Shown piece after piece: positions 10,071 to 19,944 of a stretch of 64,000 bases of DNA. Numbering within the stretch: the stretch's first letter is position 1; every line of letters starts with the position of its first letter. The notes beneath the pieces were generated by a model. It did no database searches and was not told the origin of the DNA. It was given only the letters and a program-made list of their open reading frames with translations. Source of the DNA: Aliidiomarina sanyensis (GTDB lineage: Bacteria; Pseudomonadota; Gammaproteobacteria; Enterobacterales; Alteromonadaceae); assembly GCF_003987175.1 (NCBI RefSeq), contig NZ_PIPM01000006.1, forward strand, positions 62,001-126,000. Direction: 5' to 3'. The translations under genes were made by a program, and so were the position numbers.

Positions 10071-10657
10071 ATACGAAAATCAGAACCTTGATCCTGCTTA
10101 CGCCATTGCTCGCGTTTTTGGGACTATCAGTCTTCTTATTCAAAGGCTTGTGGTCAGATCCCACCCATTTAGAGTCTGCATTGGTGGGGCGGTCAGTGCC
10201 TGAATTTGAACTGCCGGATCTCTATCAGCCGGACGTCAGCCACAATGAATCCATTGTCGGCGGTCGCCCGATGTTGATTAATGTATGGGCAACGTGGTGT
10301 CCAACATGCTACGCAGAACACACATTCTTGAATCAATTGTTGGCTGATGAAGGTGTGTACATCATTGGTTTGAACTATAAGGATGATTCGCGGGGGGCCG
10401 CGGTCCGCTGGTTGCAGGATTTAGGCGACCCTTATCAAATCAACCTGTTTGATGAAACCGGGCTACTTGCGCTAGATCTTGGTGTGTACGGTGCGCCAGA
10501 AACCTTTGTGGTGGACAAGGACGGCGTCATTCGCTATCGCCATGTGGGCGACTTGAATGAGCGGGTTTGGAGCCGCACGGTCGGACCAATCTACTATCAG
10601 GCCATGCTGGATGCGGGACTTGAAATTCCAGAGCACCGGCGGGAGTTACTGCCATGA
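10067..10657 (+). CDS. ccmG: Thiol:disulfide oxidoreductase CcmG/DsbE
   Basis: Membrane-tethered periplasmic thioredoxin (196 residues) that keeps apocytochrome CxxCH cysteines reduced. One N-terminal transmembrane anchor is followed by a thioredoxin fold with active site WCPTC and the cis-proline loop GAPETFVVD. ATGA overlap with ccmF and with ccmH. Confidence 0.96.
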   Translation: MNTKIRTLILLTPLLAFLGLSVFLFKGLWSDPTHLESALVGRSVPEFELPDLYQPDVSHNESIVGGRPMLINVWATWCPTCYAEHTFLNQLLADEGVYIIGLNYKDDSRGAAVRWLQDLGDPYQINLFDETGLLALDLGVYGAPETFVVDKDGVIRYRHVGDLNERVWSRTVGPIYYQAMLDAGLEIPEHRRELLP

Positions 10658-11175
10658 CGCGTCAAATAGAGCTGTTTTTAGTTGCGCTCGTTGTTGCGCT
10701 CTTCAGCGCATCGCTGGCGGCAATTGTCGCGTCACCCGCACAAGCTTCGGGTGAGTTCTACGCCTTTGATACTGCCGAGCAAGAACGTCGGTTTAATCGC
10801 TTGGCGGGGGAGCTGCGGTGTCCAAAATGTCAAAATCAGAGTATTGCAGATTCCGATGCACCGCTGGCACAAGATATGCGCCAACGTGTGTACATGATGA
10901 TTATGGAAGGTCAAACGGACGCGGAGATCATTGAGTTTATGAAGGTGCGGTATGGTGACTTTGTTCATTATCGTCCACCGCTCAATCGCAACACGTTAGT
11001 GCTTTGGTTTGGCCCTTTCTTGGTCCTCCTGATTGGCATGGGGGCCGTCATTCTCCATGTACGCGGTAAGCAAAAAGTCAGCGCCGAATTGACTGAGGAC
11101 GAGCGAGCGCGTTTAGCTGCTTTCGAGGCAAAAACGCGTGATGACGAAGATAAATCTGAGGAGCATAAGCACTGA
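10654..11175 (+). CDS. ccmH: Cytochrome c-type biogenesis protein CcmH (N-terminal module)
   Basis: 173-residue protein with a signal sequence, the LRCPKCQ redox motif that handles apocytochrome thiols, and one transmembrane helix near residue 115-135. This corresponds to the N-terminal half of E. coli CcmH; the TPR half is the separate downstream ccmI. Stop and ccmI start share one base. Confidence 0.95.
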   Translation: MTRQIELFLVALVVALFSASLAAIVASPAQASGEFYAFDTAEQERRFNRLAGELRCPKCQNQSIADSDAPLAQDMRQRVYMMIMEGQTDAEIIEFMKVRYGDFVHYRPPLNRNTLVLWFGPFLVLLIGMGAVILHVRGKQKVSAELTEDERARLAAFEAKTRDDEDKSEEHKH

Positions 11176-12377
11176 TGTGGTACGTACTAATTGCTCTGTT
11201 GTTGGTGGCCGCAGTGGCCTACATGTACATTGCCCGCCGCCAGCAGTGGGAAACCTGGACGATTCTCCAGGCGAACAAAGAAATTTATGAGTCGCGCTTA
11301 AAAGAGCTCGAAGACGACCTCGAGCAGGGCGCTATTTCGCCCAAAGATATGGTGCTTGCGAAGCAAGAGCTGCAAAAGACGTTTGTAACCGAAATTGACA
11401 ACCCCGATGACGTGGTTGAGCACAAACCTGCGAATGTCGGCGTGATCACGCTTATTCTTGTTGTGCTGGCCGGTGGTTTGTATCTGTGGGCGGGTTCTTG
11501 GCAACAGCAGCAGCAGGCGGACCGCGCATGGGATACATTGCCGAAACTAAGTGAGTGGTTACTCGGCGATGAAAGTGCTGCACCTCAATCCGATGAGGAG
11601 TTTTGGGAATACGCGCTCGGATTGCGACAGCGCCTTATGGATGATCCAGAGCCGAATGCGTGGACACTGTATGGTCGGATGATGATGCAACTGCAACAAA
11701 TTGAGCAGGCGCTTGAGTCCTTTGAGCGGTCCTATCGGTTAGAGGCAGACAACATCTCAAACCTGACGGTGTACAGTCAGGCCTTGATCCTGTCGGGAAG
11801 TGACAATGACCTTGCTCGGGCCAATCGTTTCCTTGGGCGTGTCTTGCAGCTTGATAGTCGCAACATTGAAGCCTTCGGCTTGATGGGTGTCGTTCACTTC
11901 GAGCGGGCTGATTACGAACGAGCGGTCACCGCTTGGGATATGGCACTGCGGCTTATGGGTGAGAACGATCCGCGCTATGCATCCATCCAAAATTCATTGC
12001 AGCAAGCGCAAGACCGTCTCGAGGGGAATGTCATGACCCTCACCGTAAACGTCGATATTTCAGAAACTTTACGGAACGAAATGCCATGGACTGCTACGCT
12101 GTATGTATTCGTCCGCGATCCTGACGGTGGCAGTGCACCGATTGCGGTAACACGCCAACGGGTGATGGATTTTCCGGTAACCGTGACACTAACCGACGAA
12201 GACATGATGCTAGAGGGCGCAAGTTTGTCGAATGCAGCAAGTTGGTTGGTTGGAGCGCGTTTGACTGTGGGCGATAGCATGGAGCGCCGTAGTGGTGACT
12301 TTGAAGCGCGTCCTCGTTTGGTGGAGCGCCAGGCCGGCCAACAGGTTCAGTTGGTACTAACGGAGTTGATTCCTTGA
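11175..12377 (+). CDS. ccmI: c-type cytochrome biogenesis protein CcmI (TPR)
   Basis: 400-residue membrane protein. Two N-terminal transmembrane helices flank a cytosolic loop with a leucine-zipper-like stretch. TPR repeats follow at residues ~150-270 and a beta-rich C-terminal domain after ~280. CcmI binds the C terminus of apocytochromes and delivers them to CcmFH. It ends in the TTG start of mlaA, so the ccm operon runs into lipid-transport function without a gap. Confidence 0.92.
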   Translation: MWYVLIALLLVAAVAYMYIARRQQWETWTILQANKEIYESRLKELEDDLEQGAISPKDMVLAKQELQKTFVTEIDNPDDVVEHKPANVGVITLILVVLAGGLYLWAGSWQQQQQADRAWDTLPKLSEWLLGDESAAPQSDEEFWEYALGLRQRLMDDPEPNAWTLYGRMMMQLQQIEQALESFERSYRLEADNISNLTVYSQALILSGSDNDLARANRFLGRVLQLDSRNIEAFGLMGVVHFERADYERAVTAWDMALRLMGENDPRYASIQNSLQQAQDRLEGNVMTLTVNVDISETLRNEMPWTATLYVFVRDPDGGSAPIAVTRQRVMDFPVTVTLTDEDMMLEGASLSNAASWLVGARLTVGDSMERRSGDFEARPRLVERQAGQQVQLVLTELIP

Positions 12378-13183
12378 GTCAGTGGATAGACGGTGCACTC
12401 ACCGGCAAATATTTACCTCGGGCGCTGCTTTGCGCCCTTGTTGCAGTTTTTGCCTTAACGGGGTGTGCTTCAACGCCCGACGAAACGGAAAATGAGTTTG
12501 ATTTTTCCGACGAGCGCGATCCATTCGAAGATTTTAACCGTGTCATGTGGGACTTTAACCGAGATGTGTTGGATCCTTACGTAGCACTCCCTCTCGCAAA
12601 TGCCTATGAGAATATACCGCGTCCAGCGCGGCGCGGGCTCTATAACATGACCGAAAACTTGCTGGAACCTGCATCGGTGGTGAATAACTCCTTGCAGGGA
12701 AAGGGCAAGCCTGCGGCTCAAAGCTTCGGCCGCTTTCTTATTAACACGACGTTTGGTGTGTTCGGGTTTTTCGACGTTGCAAGTAAAATGGGTGTCGGAC
12801 AGGAGAAAGAGGCCTTCGGCGAAACGCTCGCGGTTTACGGCGTACCAGACGGTCCCTATATCATGCTCCCTGGACTTGGTCCCACGGTGGTGATTGATCG
12901 GGGCGGCGATTTCGTTGACGACTACATCTGGCCAATGTCCTTTATGTCGTGGCCACTGACCATAACCCGCTATGCAATTCGCGGTCTTGAACAACGCATT
13001 GAGCTCAAAAACCTAGAGCCCATGCTCGAAAACGCGATTGACGAATACGCATTTGTTCGTGAAGCCTATTTCTCAACCTGGCTCGACAAAGTCTACGATG
13101 GCAACCCGCCTGAGCGAGACGACTGGGACGCTTGGGATGATTGGGGCGACTGGGATGAGGACGAGTGGGACGACGAAGAGTAG
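12374..13183 (+). CDS. mlaA: Outer-membrane phospholipid-removal lipoprotein MlaA (VacJ)
   Basis: Outer-membrane lipoprotein that extracts misplaced phospholipids from the outer leaflet for the Mla pathway. The signal peptide ends in the lipobox LTGC (Cys near residue 31), followed by the MlaA domain with DPFEDFNRVMWDFNRD and the PSLGPTVV-like GLGPTVVIDRGGDFVDDY segment. The start is TTG at 12374, overlapping the ccmI stop; no ATG or GTG lies between it and the signal helix. The C terminus is an unusual Asp/Trp/Glu-rich tail of ~20 residues. The TAG stop is also the first three bases of a palindromic repeat. Confidence 0.93.
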   Translation: MSQWIDGALTGKYLPRALLCALVAVFALTGCASTPDETENEFDFSDERDPFEDFNRVMWDFNRDVLDPYVALPLANAYENIPRPARRGLYNMTENLLEPASVVNNSLQGKGKPAAQSFGRFLINTTFGVFGFFDVASKMGVGQEKEAFGETLAVYGVPDGPYIMLPGLGPTVVIDRGGDFVDDYIWPMSFMSWPLTITRYAIRGLEQRIELKNLEPMLENAIDEYAFVREAYFSTWLDKVYDGNPPERDDWDAWDDWGDWDEDEWDDEE

Positions 13184-13330
13184 CCAACGCACTGCGTTGG
13201 GTCCGCGCCCGATAAAGGCTCCGGGCAGGTCGTAGCCAACGCACTGCGTTGGGTCCGCGCCCGATAAAGGCTCCGGGCAGGTCGTAGCCAACGCACTGCG
13301 TTGGGTCCGCGCCCGATAAAGGCTCTGGGC
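13181..13330 (+). repeat. Tandem palindromic repeats, three 52-bp units
   Basis: Three near-identical 52-bp units, each starting TAGCCAACGCACTGCGTTGGG and followed by the spacer TCCGCGCCCGATAAAGGCTC. The first TAG is the mlaA stop codon. The palindromic core (CCAACGCA, one base, TGCGTTGG) can form an 8-bp hairpin. Confidence 0.9.
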
Positions 13331-13344
13331 CCGGTATGGGCTGA

Positions 13345-13431
13345 TGCCCCCTCAGGGACGCCGTAAACCCATCCATGGGGGCTTGACTGCCGCATCCATG
13401 CGGCAGACACCCTGCAGAGGTATCAACCCAC
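13345..13431. repeat. Composite ~85-bp repeat, copy 1
   Basis: Contains GGGACGCCGTAAACCCATCC, then ATGGGGGCTTGACTGC and the palindrome GCCGCATCCATGCGGC. Three further copies occur at about 21998, 24766 and 60949, always inside arrays of the CCAACGC palindromes. Its origin and function are not recognised. Confidence 0.85.
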
Positions 13432-13461
13432 TCCGGGCCACGCCTGTTCCCATCAGAGCAA

Positions 13462-13800
13462 AACCCAACGCGGTGCGTTGGCTACGTCGTATTGGGGCAA
13501 GACCTAACGCGGTGCGTTGGCTACGTCGTATTGGGGCAAAACCCAACGCGGTGCGTTGGCTACGTCGTATTGGAGCATAACCCAACGCGGTGCGTTGGCT
13601 ACGTCGTATTGGAGCATAACCCAACGCGGTGCGTTGGCTACGTCGTATTGGGGCAAAACCCAACGCGGTGCGTTGGCTACGTCGTATTGGAGCAAAACCC
13701 AACGCGGTGCGTTGGCTACGTCGTATTGGAGCATAACCCAACGCGGTGCGTTGGCTACGTCGTATTGGAGCATAACCCAACGCGGTGCGTTGGCTACGTC
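13462..13800. repeat. Tandem array of nine palindromes, 39-bp period
   Basis: Nine copies of CCAACGCGGTGCGTTGGCTAC separated by GTCGTATTGGGGCAAAA or close variants, with an exact 39-bp period. Because 39 is divisible by three, long spurious open frames run through it on both strands. The array abuts the stop of the minus-strand gene that follows. Confidence 0.95.
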
Positions 13801-14158
13801 ACGAATGATTGCTATCGCCACCGTCTTGCTGGCCAGGTTCGTCGCGGCCGGACGCTTTTGCCTGTTCGTGCTTGCGAATCGCTTCTGGAATGTAAGGCAC
13901 AGCGAGTGTCAGATTCACCGGGAGGACCGCAAGCCGGTAGAGTAACCCCAGCAATAGAATTGCTAATAATTTCCAACCGGTTCCCGGAATATATAAAACC
14001 GACCAGAACAGGGCGACGAGAATAATCACTTTCAGGGTGTTGCCAAACGCTTTGCGTTCAAACGGCATCATTTGATTGGCTCGATGGATGATAGCAACCC
14101 GTTCCGTTGGCGAATAACCCTGTAAAGCTTCAATTGTCTTTGATGAAAAATAGATCAT
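13799..14158 (-). CDS. Small conserved-looking membrane protein, unknown function
   Basis: 119 residues; I do not recognise the function. The N terminus is soluble and helical (SSKTIEALQGYSPTERVAII), followed by two closely spaced hydrophobic helices (residues ~40-80) and a charged, Gly/Gln/Asp-rich tail. RBS GAGGG lies ahead of the ATG at 14158. The stop TGA lies 3 nt before the first palindrome of the 39-bp array. Coding is supported by the RBS, the amphipathic/hydrophobic pattern and lack of overlap with other genes. It is oriented away from galU. Confidence 0.72.
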   Translation of the reverse strand: MIYFSSKTIEALQGYSPTERVAIIHRANQMMPFERKAFGNTLKVIILVALFWSVLYIPGTGWKLLAILLLGLLYRLAVLPVNLTLAVPYIPEAIRKHEQAKASGRDEPGQQDGGDSNHS

Positions 14159-14319
14159 GAGCCCTCACTGTTCTATCGATGCTTTTTGCAAACTTTCATA
14201 AGTTTAACATGCTCTCGGGAAAAAGCAGGCGTGGCGGTTTACCCTCAGACCTGCAAACGGGTATTATAGGCCCGAATAATTCCGTGCTATACGCATCAAA
14301 TTGCTGAAAAGGAACTCGC

Positions 14320-15219
14320 ATGACGCAGACAAACGCCCCTGTGCGCACCGCCATTATCCCCGTTGCAGGCCTAGGAACGCGGATGCTTCCGGCCACGAAG
14401 GCGATTGCCAAAGAAATGTTGCCCTTGGTCGACAAGCCCCTGATTCAATACATTATTCACGAATGTGTGGCAGCGGGAATTACCGAGATTGTGCTGGTTA
14501 CTCATGCGAGCAAAGGTGCTATTGAGAATCACTTTGACGTGAACTACGAACTTGAAGCAATCTTGGCGGAACGCAATAAGCAGAAGTTGCTCGACGAAGT
14601 TCGTCGTATTTGTCCTCCGGGTGTCACCATCACCGCGGTGCGTCAAGGTGTTGCAAAAGGCTTGGGACACGCGGTGTTGTGCGGACGCCCGGTTGTGGGA
14701 GACGCCCCGTTCGCAGTGGTATTGCCGGATGTGTTGATTGATGAGTATACCCATGACGCCACAACAGAAAACTTGGCAGAGATGATTCGGAATTTCGAAG
14801 AGACCGGTGCCAGCCAAGTCATGTTGGAACAAGTTCCACGGGATCGGGTGGACCAGTACGGTGTGGCGGACTTGGGTGGCGTGGAGCTTGCGCCGCGTCA
14901 GCAGGCGCCCATCAAAGCGCTGGTTGAGAAACCGAAAGTGAGTGAAGCGCCTTCTAACCTTGCGGTGGTCGGTCGTTACGTCTTTTCAGCTAACTTATGG
15001 CCATTGCTGGAAAAAACCAAACCGGGTGCAGGAAACGAAATTCAGTTAACGGATGCAATGGCTGAATTGCTCAAACAAGAGCCGGTCCATGCCTATTACA
15101 TGGAAGGTCGCAGCCACGACTGCGGCAACAAACTTGGCTATTTGCAAACGATCGTCGCCTACGCAGAACGCCATCCTGAGCTCGGCAACGACTTCAAAAC
15201 CTGGCTCGCAAACCGGTAG
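14320..15219 (+). CDS. galU: UTP-glucose-1-phosphate uridylyltransferase
   Basis: Makes UDP-glucose for cell-envelope polysaccharides and glycolipids. The nucleotide-binding segment [20 protein letters not shown] is intact, as are VEKP and the C-terminal GNKLGYLQT block. 299 residues matches the family. RBS AAGGAA precedes ATG 14320. The next gene is an rssB-like regulator, as in enterobacteria where rssB and galU are neighbours. Confidence 0.97.
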   Translation: MTQTNAPVRTAIIPVAGLGTRMLPATKAIAKEMLPLVDKPLIQYIIHECVAAGITEIVLVTHASKGAIENHFDVNYELEAILAERNKQKLLDEVRRICPPGVTITAVRQGVAKGLGHAVLCGRPVVGDAPFAVVLPDVLIDEYTHDATTENLAEMIRNFEETGASQVMLEQVPRDRVDQYGVADLGGVELAPRQQAPIKALVEKPKVSEAPSNLAVVGRYVFSANLWPLLEKTKPGAGNEIQLTDAMAELLKQEPVHAYYMEGRSHDCGNKLGYLQTIVAYAERHPELGNDFKTWLANR

Positions 15220-15307
15220 GTTTTACCTTTTGATTACGCATGGTCGGTTTGACGCTTTGTAGTTCTTGAACAATGCTATTCATACGTGTGTTTATGGAGT
15301 CACGCCT

Positions 15308-16285
15308 ATGAGTCGCAAAGTTCTCATCATTGAAGACGATCCCGTTTATGGCGATATGCTCAACCGCTATCTTCTTGACCGAGGATTTGAAACCAGTCTG
15401 GCACAAACCGGTCATCAGGCAATGGAGTCATTGCCCAAGGTGCGGCCGGATATTGTCCTTTGCGATCTTAATCTCCCGGACATTTCGGGCTTACTTGTCT
15501 TGGAACGACTGCTTGCGTCATCGGATCCAGCTCCCGTGATTGTTATTTCTGCCTCGGATGATATGAAGGACATTCGCGAGGCAGTTCGTCTCGGTGCGGT
15601 TGATTATCTCGTTAAGCCCGTGCGGCAACTGGATGTCCTTGAGTATGCCATCGAGAATTGCCTGACGCGCTCTTCGCTGGAAGAAAGCTTTGAACATGAG
15701 CGCTGGGAGCTTGATGACCACCTCGATGTCTTGTTCCAAGATCATGCAGTTGTTGAGCGATTAACCGAAGATTTGGTACCGCATGACTTTATTGATGTGG
15801 GCCGGTTTCATATTAATCACCAGTTACATCGCGACGATGGAGAAAAACTCTGGATAGATTACTACCGCTTACCGAATGAAAAAGCCGTCATGGTGATGGC
15901 TCACGCACAGGCGCTGGCCGGTCAAAATGTGGTGTCACTGCTCGTGCTAAAGACCCTGTTCAATCCGTTTCTACGCTCCGCAATGGCGGGTGAGCATAAT
16001 GTTTTGATGCATCCGCATCATTTATTGTCGCGCCTCAATGCGGAGTTGTGTCATTCCCGAATTCGGACCGCATTTGATATGGTTGTCGTGTGGATTGATG
16101 CGGCGGCCAATACTGCATTTTGGAGCCTCGCGGGGGAGAAGATTTTGCTGAGTCATGAGGGAAAAGCGGACCTCGCTTTAGGGATTTGGAACAATGCGAC
16201 GTATCGAGTTCACCAAAGTGAGTTGCGCGAGGAAGGGTTCTACCTCGCATGCTTGAACTCGCATATTCGTCTGCGACCGCGTTAG
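15308..16285 (+). CDS. rssB: RssB-like response regulator with PP2C-like output domain
   Basis: 325-residue two-domain regulator. The receiver domain (residues 1-~120) has the acidic pair EDD, the phospho-acceptor Asp in LCDLNLPDISG, the Thr/Ser switch in VISAS and Lys in LVKPV. The rest resembles the degenerate PP2C-like domain of E. coli RssB, with matching lengths and segments such as LLVLKTLFNPFLRSAM. RssB delivers RpoS to ClpXP; adjacency to galU supports the assignment. Start ATG 15308 has GGAG eight bases upstream; the longer start at 15266 lacks this. A generic SpoIIE-type phosphatase regulator is the main alternative. Confidence 0.78.
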   Translation: MSRKVLIIEDDPVYGDMLNRYLLDRGFETSLAQTGHQAMESLPKVRPDIVLCDLNLPDISGLLVLERLLASSDPAPVIVISASDDMKDIREAVRLGAVDYLVKPVRQLDVLEYAIENCLTRSSLEESFEHERWELDDHLDVLFQDHAVVERLTEDLVPHDFIDVGRFHINHQLHRDDGEKLWIDYYRLPNEKAVMVMAHAQALAGQNVVSLLVLKTLFNPFLRSAMAGEHNVLMHPHHLLSRLNAELCHSRIRTAFDMVVVWIDAAANTAFWSLAGEKILLSHEGKADLALGIWNNATYRVHQSELREEGFYLACLNSHIRLRPR

Positions 16286-16308
16286 ACCTTATCGCGCTGG
16301 CTCCCGAC

Positions 16309-17313
16309 TTATAGGGGTTTCGTCGCGAGAAGAACAGCCCGTTTCGGTGCTGGATACCCCTCAATTGTTCGCGAGTGATCGTTTGGATCCAAAAAATCAG
16401 CCAGCGACTGGCTTTCCATCCACGCTGTGCGGCGTTGCTCATCGCATGAGGTGACGGTCTCATCGACGACGCGCACATGGTGCATGCCAAGGCGCTCGAG
16501 CCAATGCACAAGTGCGGAAGACGAGGGGATAAACCATACGTTCGGCATTTGTGCGTAGCGGCTGCCCGGAACCAATACCTGATTTACATCACCGTCAATG
16601 ACCAAGGTCTCGAGGACCAGTTCACCACCAGGTCGTAGCTGATCGATGCATTGTTGTAAGAAATCGATGGGTGAGCGGCGGTGATATAACACCCCCATAC
16701 TAAATACCGTATCAAAGGCAGTGAGCTTTGGCATGTGCTCGATTCCGAGTGGAAGAAGCTCAATGTTTCGCGCGAGTGCTTCAGGTACGAAGGAGCGAAT
16801 AGCGCGGAATTGAGCCACGAACAGATGGCTTGGGTCAATCCCGACCGCTAGGTCTGCTCCGGCTCCGAGCATACGCCAGAGGTGATATCCGCTGCCGCAG
16901 CCAATGTCGAGCACGGTTCGCCCTTGCAAAGGCGTAATATGTGAAGCGAGTCGATCCCATTTCCAATCGGAACGCCATTCGGTATCAATATGAACGCCAA
17001 AGAGGTCAAATGGACCTTTCCGCCATGGCATCAATTGCTGTAACAAGCCTTCGATCCGTGCAATTTGTCCCGCTTCAAGTTCACGCGCGTCACCAATCTG
17101 CACGTGATCCTTCAGGTTGATGTGAGCCGCTTTATGATCTGGTAATTGCGCTAACAGGCGATGCCATTTACGTGCATCCCCATGTTGGCGTTGTTGTTCC
17201 CAGGCGCGCAAATCTGCTGGCAGATGCTCCAGCCAGTGAGCTAGCGAGGTCTCGGTAAGCCGTGCAAAAAACGGATAGTAGGCCGCCATGCCCTCGGGTT
17301 GCTTATTCGCCAT
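16309..17313 (-). CDS. cmoB: tRNA U34 carboxymethyltransferase CmoB
   Basis: Transfers a carboxymethyl group from carboxy-SAM to 5-hydroxyuridine-34 of tRNAs, giving cmo5U. 334 residues from ATG 17313; upstream in-frame codons lie inside cmoA and are not used. The SAM-type site [15 protein letters not shown] and the conserved [20 protein letters not shown] region are present. It overlaps cmoA by 11 nt, so the two consecutive steps are coupled. Confidence 0.95.
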   Translation of the reverse strand: MANKQPEGMAAYYPFFARLTETSLAHWLEHLPADLRAWEQQRQHGDARKWHRLLAQLPDHKAAHINLKDHVQIGDARELEAGQIARIEGLLQQLMPWRKGPFDLFGVHIDTEWRSDWKWDRLASHITPLQGRTVLDIGCGSGYHLWRMLGAGADLAVGIDPSHLFVAQFRAIRSFVPEALARNIELLPLGIEHMPKLTAFDTVFSMGVLYHRRSPIDFLQQCIDQLRPGGELVLETLVIDGDVNQVLVPGSRYAQMPNVWFIPSSSALVHWLERLGMHHVRVVDETVTSCDEQRRTAWMESQSLADFLDPNDHSRTIEGYPAPKRAVLLATKPL

Positions 17314-18052
17314 CCTGAGCTCCTTTAACTGCAATCCACGACGTAAAATTGAAGCAGCGGTACCATTCTTGAATGGTGCTGAAGCCGACCGCGCGGAAAC
17401 GTTCGATGTGCCGCTCGGCGGAGTCGAGACGCATGACATTCTCAAGTGCAGCGCGCTTTTGGCTGATCTCCAGATCACTGTATCCATTGCTGCGTTTGAA
17501 CTCATGGTGAAGGTCCACCAAGGTCGATTCAACGAGCGGATCCGTGTGCGTTACTTTCTCGGAAAGAATCAACAGGCCGTTCGGGAGCAGTGCATCGTAA
17601 AACCGCTGCATCAACGCGTCTCTTTGCTCTGGCGCAATAAACTGCAGTGTGAAATTCAGTACAATGATCGAGCACTTCTCGAGCGGATAGGTTAATATAT
17701 CGGCACATTGAACGTGCACCGGGATGGTTCCGCGATACGCACTGATGTGGCTTTCACAGCGTTCGACCATCGCAGGCGAGTTATCTACCGCAACAATCTG
17801 GACCCCGGGTACAGAACAGTGTTGTCGAATTGATAAACTGGCAGCACCCAATGAACAGCCTAAATCGTAAATGCGCGTGTTCGGTTGAGCAAAACGATCT
17901 GCTAATCGACCAATCACATCGACAATGGTCCCATAGCCCGGCACGGATCGATTGATCATGTCCGGAAACACATTGGCAACCTGGGCATCAAACGCAAAGT
18001 CGCTCACTTGCGAAAGGGGCGCGGCATAAATTGAATCACGTTGTTTGTTCAT
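17303..18052 (-). CDS. cmoA: Carboxy-SAM synthase CmoA
   Basis: Makes carboxy-S-adenosyl-L-methionine from SAM and prephenate, the donor used by CmoB. 249 residues with the class I methyltransferase motif [30 protein letters not shown] and the NFTLQFI motif. It begins on the minus strand very close to the divergent GGDEF receptor gene. Confidence 0.95.
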   Translation of the reverse strand: MNKQRDSIYAAPLSQVSDFAFDAQVANVFPDMINRSVPGYGTIVDVIGRLADRFAQPNTRIYDLGCSLGAASLSIRQHCSVPGVQIVAVDNSPAMVERCESHISAYRGTIPVHVQCADILTYPLEKCSIIVLNFTLQFIAPEQRDALMQRFYDALLPNGLLILSEKVTHTDPLVESTLVDLHHEFKRSNGYSDLEISQKRAALENVMRLDSAERHIERFRAVGFSTIQEWYRCFNFTSWIAVKGAQDGE

Positions 18053-18115
18053 AGCGGAGCAAGCAATCCAAGTATTCAGTTGAATAGGTCATTAATCACC
18101 AACAGATTGTACCGT

Positions 18116-19930
18116 ATGCCAATCACAACGACCATTAAAACGCTGAGGACATCCGTGTTGAAACAGTTTTGGGCGATCGTGCTGTGTCTGCTCGTGGCAC
18201 TATTTCTCGTAAGTGGCCTACGCGCCACGCCTGAGGAAGCTGTCGATGTGTTCTTATGTGCAGACGAAAGCCTCACTGAGAGCGCACGCCTGAACGCATT
18301 TGTGATTGGTACCACAGATGAGCACATCGCATCGCTTTTGCGTACCTCAGAAGGACTTACCACGCGTCTTTACGGCAGTACGGTTGCGCTGCAAGGCGCG
18401 ATTGAGGAACACCACGTCTTGGTGTGGACGTGTTCTGCAGCAGAAGCACAAGAGTATCCTGGACGTATCTATTCGCTGACCCTCGATTCTTCCCTCATAC
18501 CCGAAGTTGCTGTTGGGTACGTTTCCGGAAATGGGACCTTGACCTTGCGTCCCGAGGAGCTTGAACTCATTTCAGGGCTCGGAGCGCTCCGCATCGGATT
18601 ACCCATGGATTCTGAGCCTGTCATATTTCGTGAGCAAGATGGGCAGCCGTACGGGCTAGATGCAGATATTGTCAGTATTCTGGCGAAGCGTCTTGGCGCA
18701 GAGTTTGTTTGGGAGGATTGTGGCAGTTGGTCGGCTTGTGTCGATGCGCTGCAGGCCGGCGACATCGACGGACTCACATTTTTCACACCGACACCTCAGC
18801 GGATGGAGTTTAGTGTGTTTACGATTCCATACTGGGACGTGCCCTGGGCGCTGGCCGGTGGGGAACAGCTCCCGCGCGTCCGCCAATTTGCCGATTTAGA
18901 GGGCCTGCGTGTTGCGGTTGTCGAAAGCTACAGTGTGGTTGAGGAGCTGCAAGAGAACCCACGCATAGAACTTATTTTGGTGGAACGCCCTGAACATGCC
19001 TTCCGCGCCATTCTCGAGGGGGATGCTGATGTCTATATGGACTCACTCCCGCTGTTGCTCGGGCGAGTCCGTGAGCAACATTTATCACATCTGCGCCTTT
19101 CTGTGCTGTATGACGAGCGGGGTGATCAGGTATCGGTTGGACTCCGTCGCGATTTAGACGCACTGATTCCCTTGCTGGATCGAGCGATTTTATCGATCAC
19201 AGCCGAAGACCGGCGCACTATTTCTCAGCGTTGGTTTGACCCTCGTTACGAGCAAGGTCTTGCCCGCGAAACGGTACGCAAATGGGCTGCGATGACGGTA
19301 TTTGCGGTCCTCATTCTAACGGCGATCGTGGTGCTTTGGTTGCAGCATTTACGCCGCGAAATAGCGCGTCGTCGCTTGCGAGAAAAAGAGGCGCGGTTTC
19401 GCGCACTGCACGATGAGCTGACCGAGTTGCCTAATCGCGCCAACATTCAAGAGCAAATTGAATTGGCTTTACTCTCACACAGCACGGCAGGAACTAAATT
19501 TGCTCTCATGTTTGTGGATCTGGATGGCTTCAAAGCGGTGAATGACAAAGAGGGTCATGACGCGGGGGATGAATTGTTATTCGCGGTTGCACAACGGTTG
19601 AAACGAGCGACACGAAAAACCGATCTCGTTGCACGTTTTGGCGGTGATGAGTTTGTCATTTTGGTTCGCGACGTGGAGTCACCCGAGCAAGCACAACGCA
19701 TTGGTGAGAAATTCTTAACGCGCGTGGCTCAGCCATACACGATTTCGACCTCTGAGGGATCCTTCACAGCAAAAATAGGGGCCAGTATCGGGGTGGCGCT
19801 ATTCCCTGATCATGGAGTGACCCAAGACGATCTCTTGCGAGCAGCCGACGATGCCATGTATGAGGTCAAAGAAGCGGGCAAACACGGCGTTTTTCTGGCC
19901 CGCCCAGAGCAACCAAGAACCGCAGAGTAG
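18116..19930 (+). CDS. Diguanylate cyclase with periplasmic solute-binding (SBP_bac_3) sensor
   Basis: 604-residue membrane receptor. After an N-terminal signal/anchor helix comes a periplasmic region with a type 3 solute-binding fold (GLPMDSEPVIF..GQPYGLDADIVSILA..GDIDGLTFFTPTPQR). A transmembrane helix (AVLILTAIVVLWLQHL) leads into a C-terminal GGDEF domain. The catalytic GGDEF is intact, and an RKTD inhibitory-site motif lies five residues upstream, so it should make c-di-GMP and be product-inhibited. Ligand unknown; amino acids are typical for this fold. ATG 18116 is chosen over 18041, which overlaps the divergent cmoA and adds a polar extension. Confidence 0.88.
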   Translation: MPITTTIKTLRTSVLKQFWAIVLCLLVALFLVSGLRATPEEAVDVFLCADESLTESARLNAFVIGTTDEHIASLLRTSEGLTTRLYGSTVALQGAIEEHHVLVWTCSAAEAQEYPGRIYSLTLDSSLIPEVAVGYVSGNGTLTLRPEELELISGLGALRIGLPMDSEPVIFREQDGQPYGLDADIVSILAKRLGAEFVWEDCGSWSACVDALQAGDIDGLTFFTPTPQRMEFSVFTIPYWDVPWALAGGEQLPRVRQFADLEGLRVAVVESYSVVEELQENPRIELILVERPEHAFRAILEGDADVYMDSLPLLLGRVREQHLSHLRLSVLYDERGDQVSVGLRRDLDALIPLLDRAILSITAEDRRTISQRWFDPRYEQGLARETVRKWAAMTVFAVLILTAIVVLWLQHLRREIARRRLREKEARFRALHDELTELPNRANIQEQIELALLSHSTAGTKFALMFVDLDGFKAVNDKEGHDAGDELLFAVAQRLKRATRKTDLVARFGGDEFVILVRDVESPEQAQRIGEKFLTRVAQPYTISTSEGSFTAKIGASIGVALFPDHGVTQDDLLRAADDAMYEVKEAGKHGVFLARPEQPRTAE

Positions 19931-19944
19931 GGCATCACAGCGGG

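Noticed and set aside
13462..13800. Possible CRISPR array (regular repeats with short spacers)
   Set aside because: The spacers are the same sequence in nearly every unit and the repeat is a perfect palindrome; no cas genes are present. It is a tandem palindrome array.
13352..14025. Long open frames of repeated peptides on both strands (e.g. repeating NPTRCVGYVVLE)
   Set aside because: They arise only because the 39-bp period is divisible by three; no RBS, no non-repetitive protein sequence.
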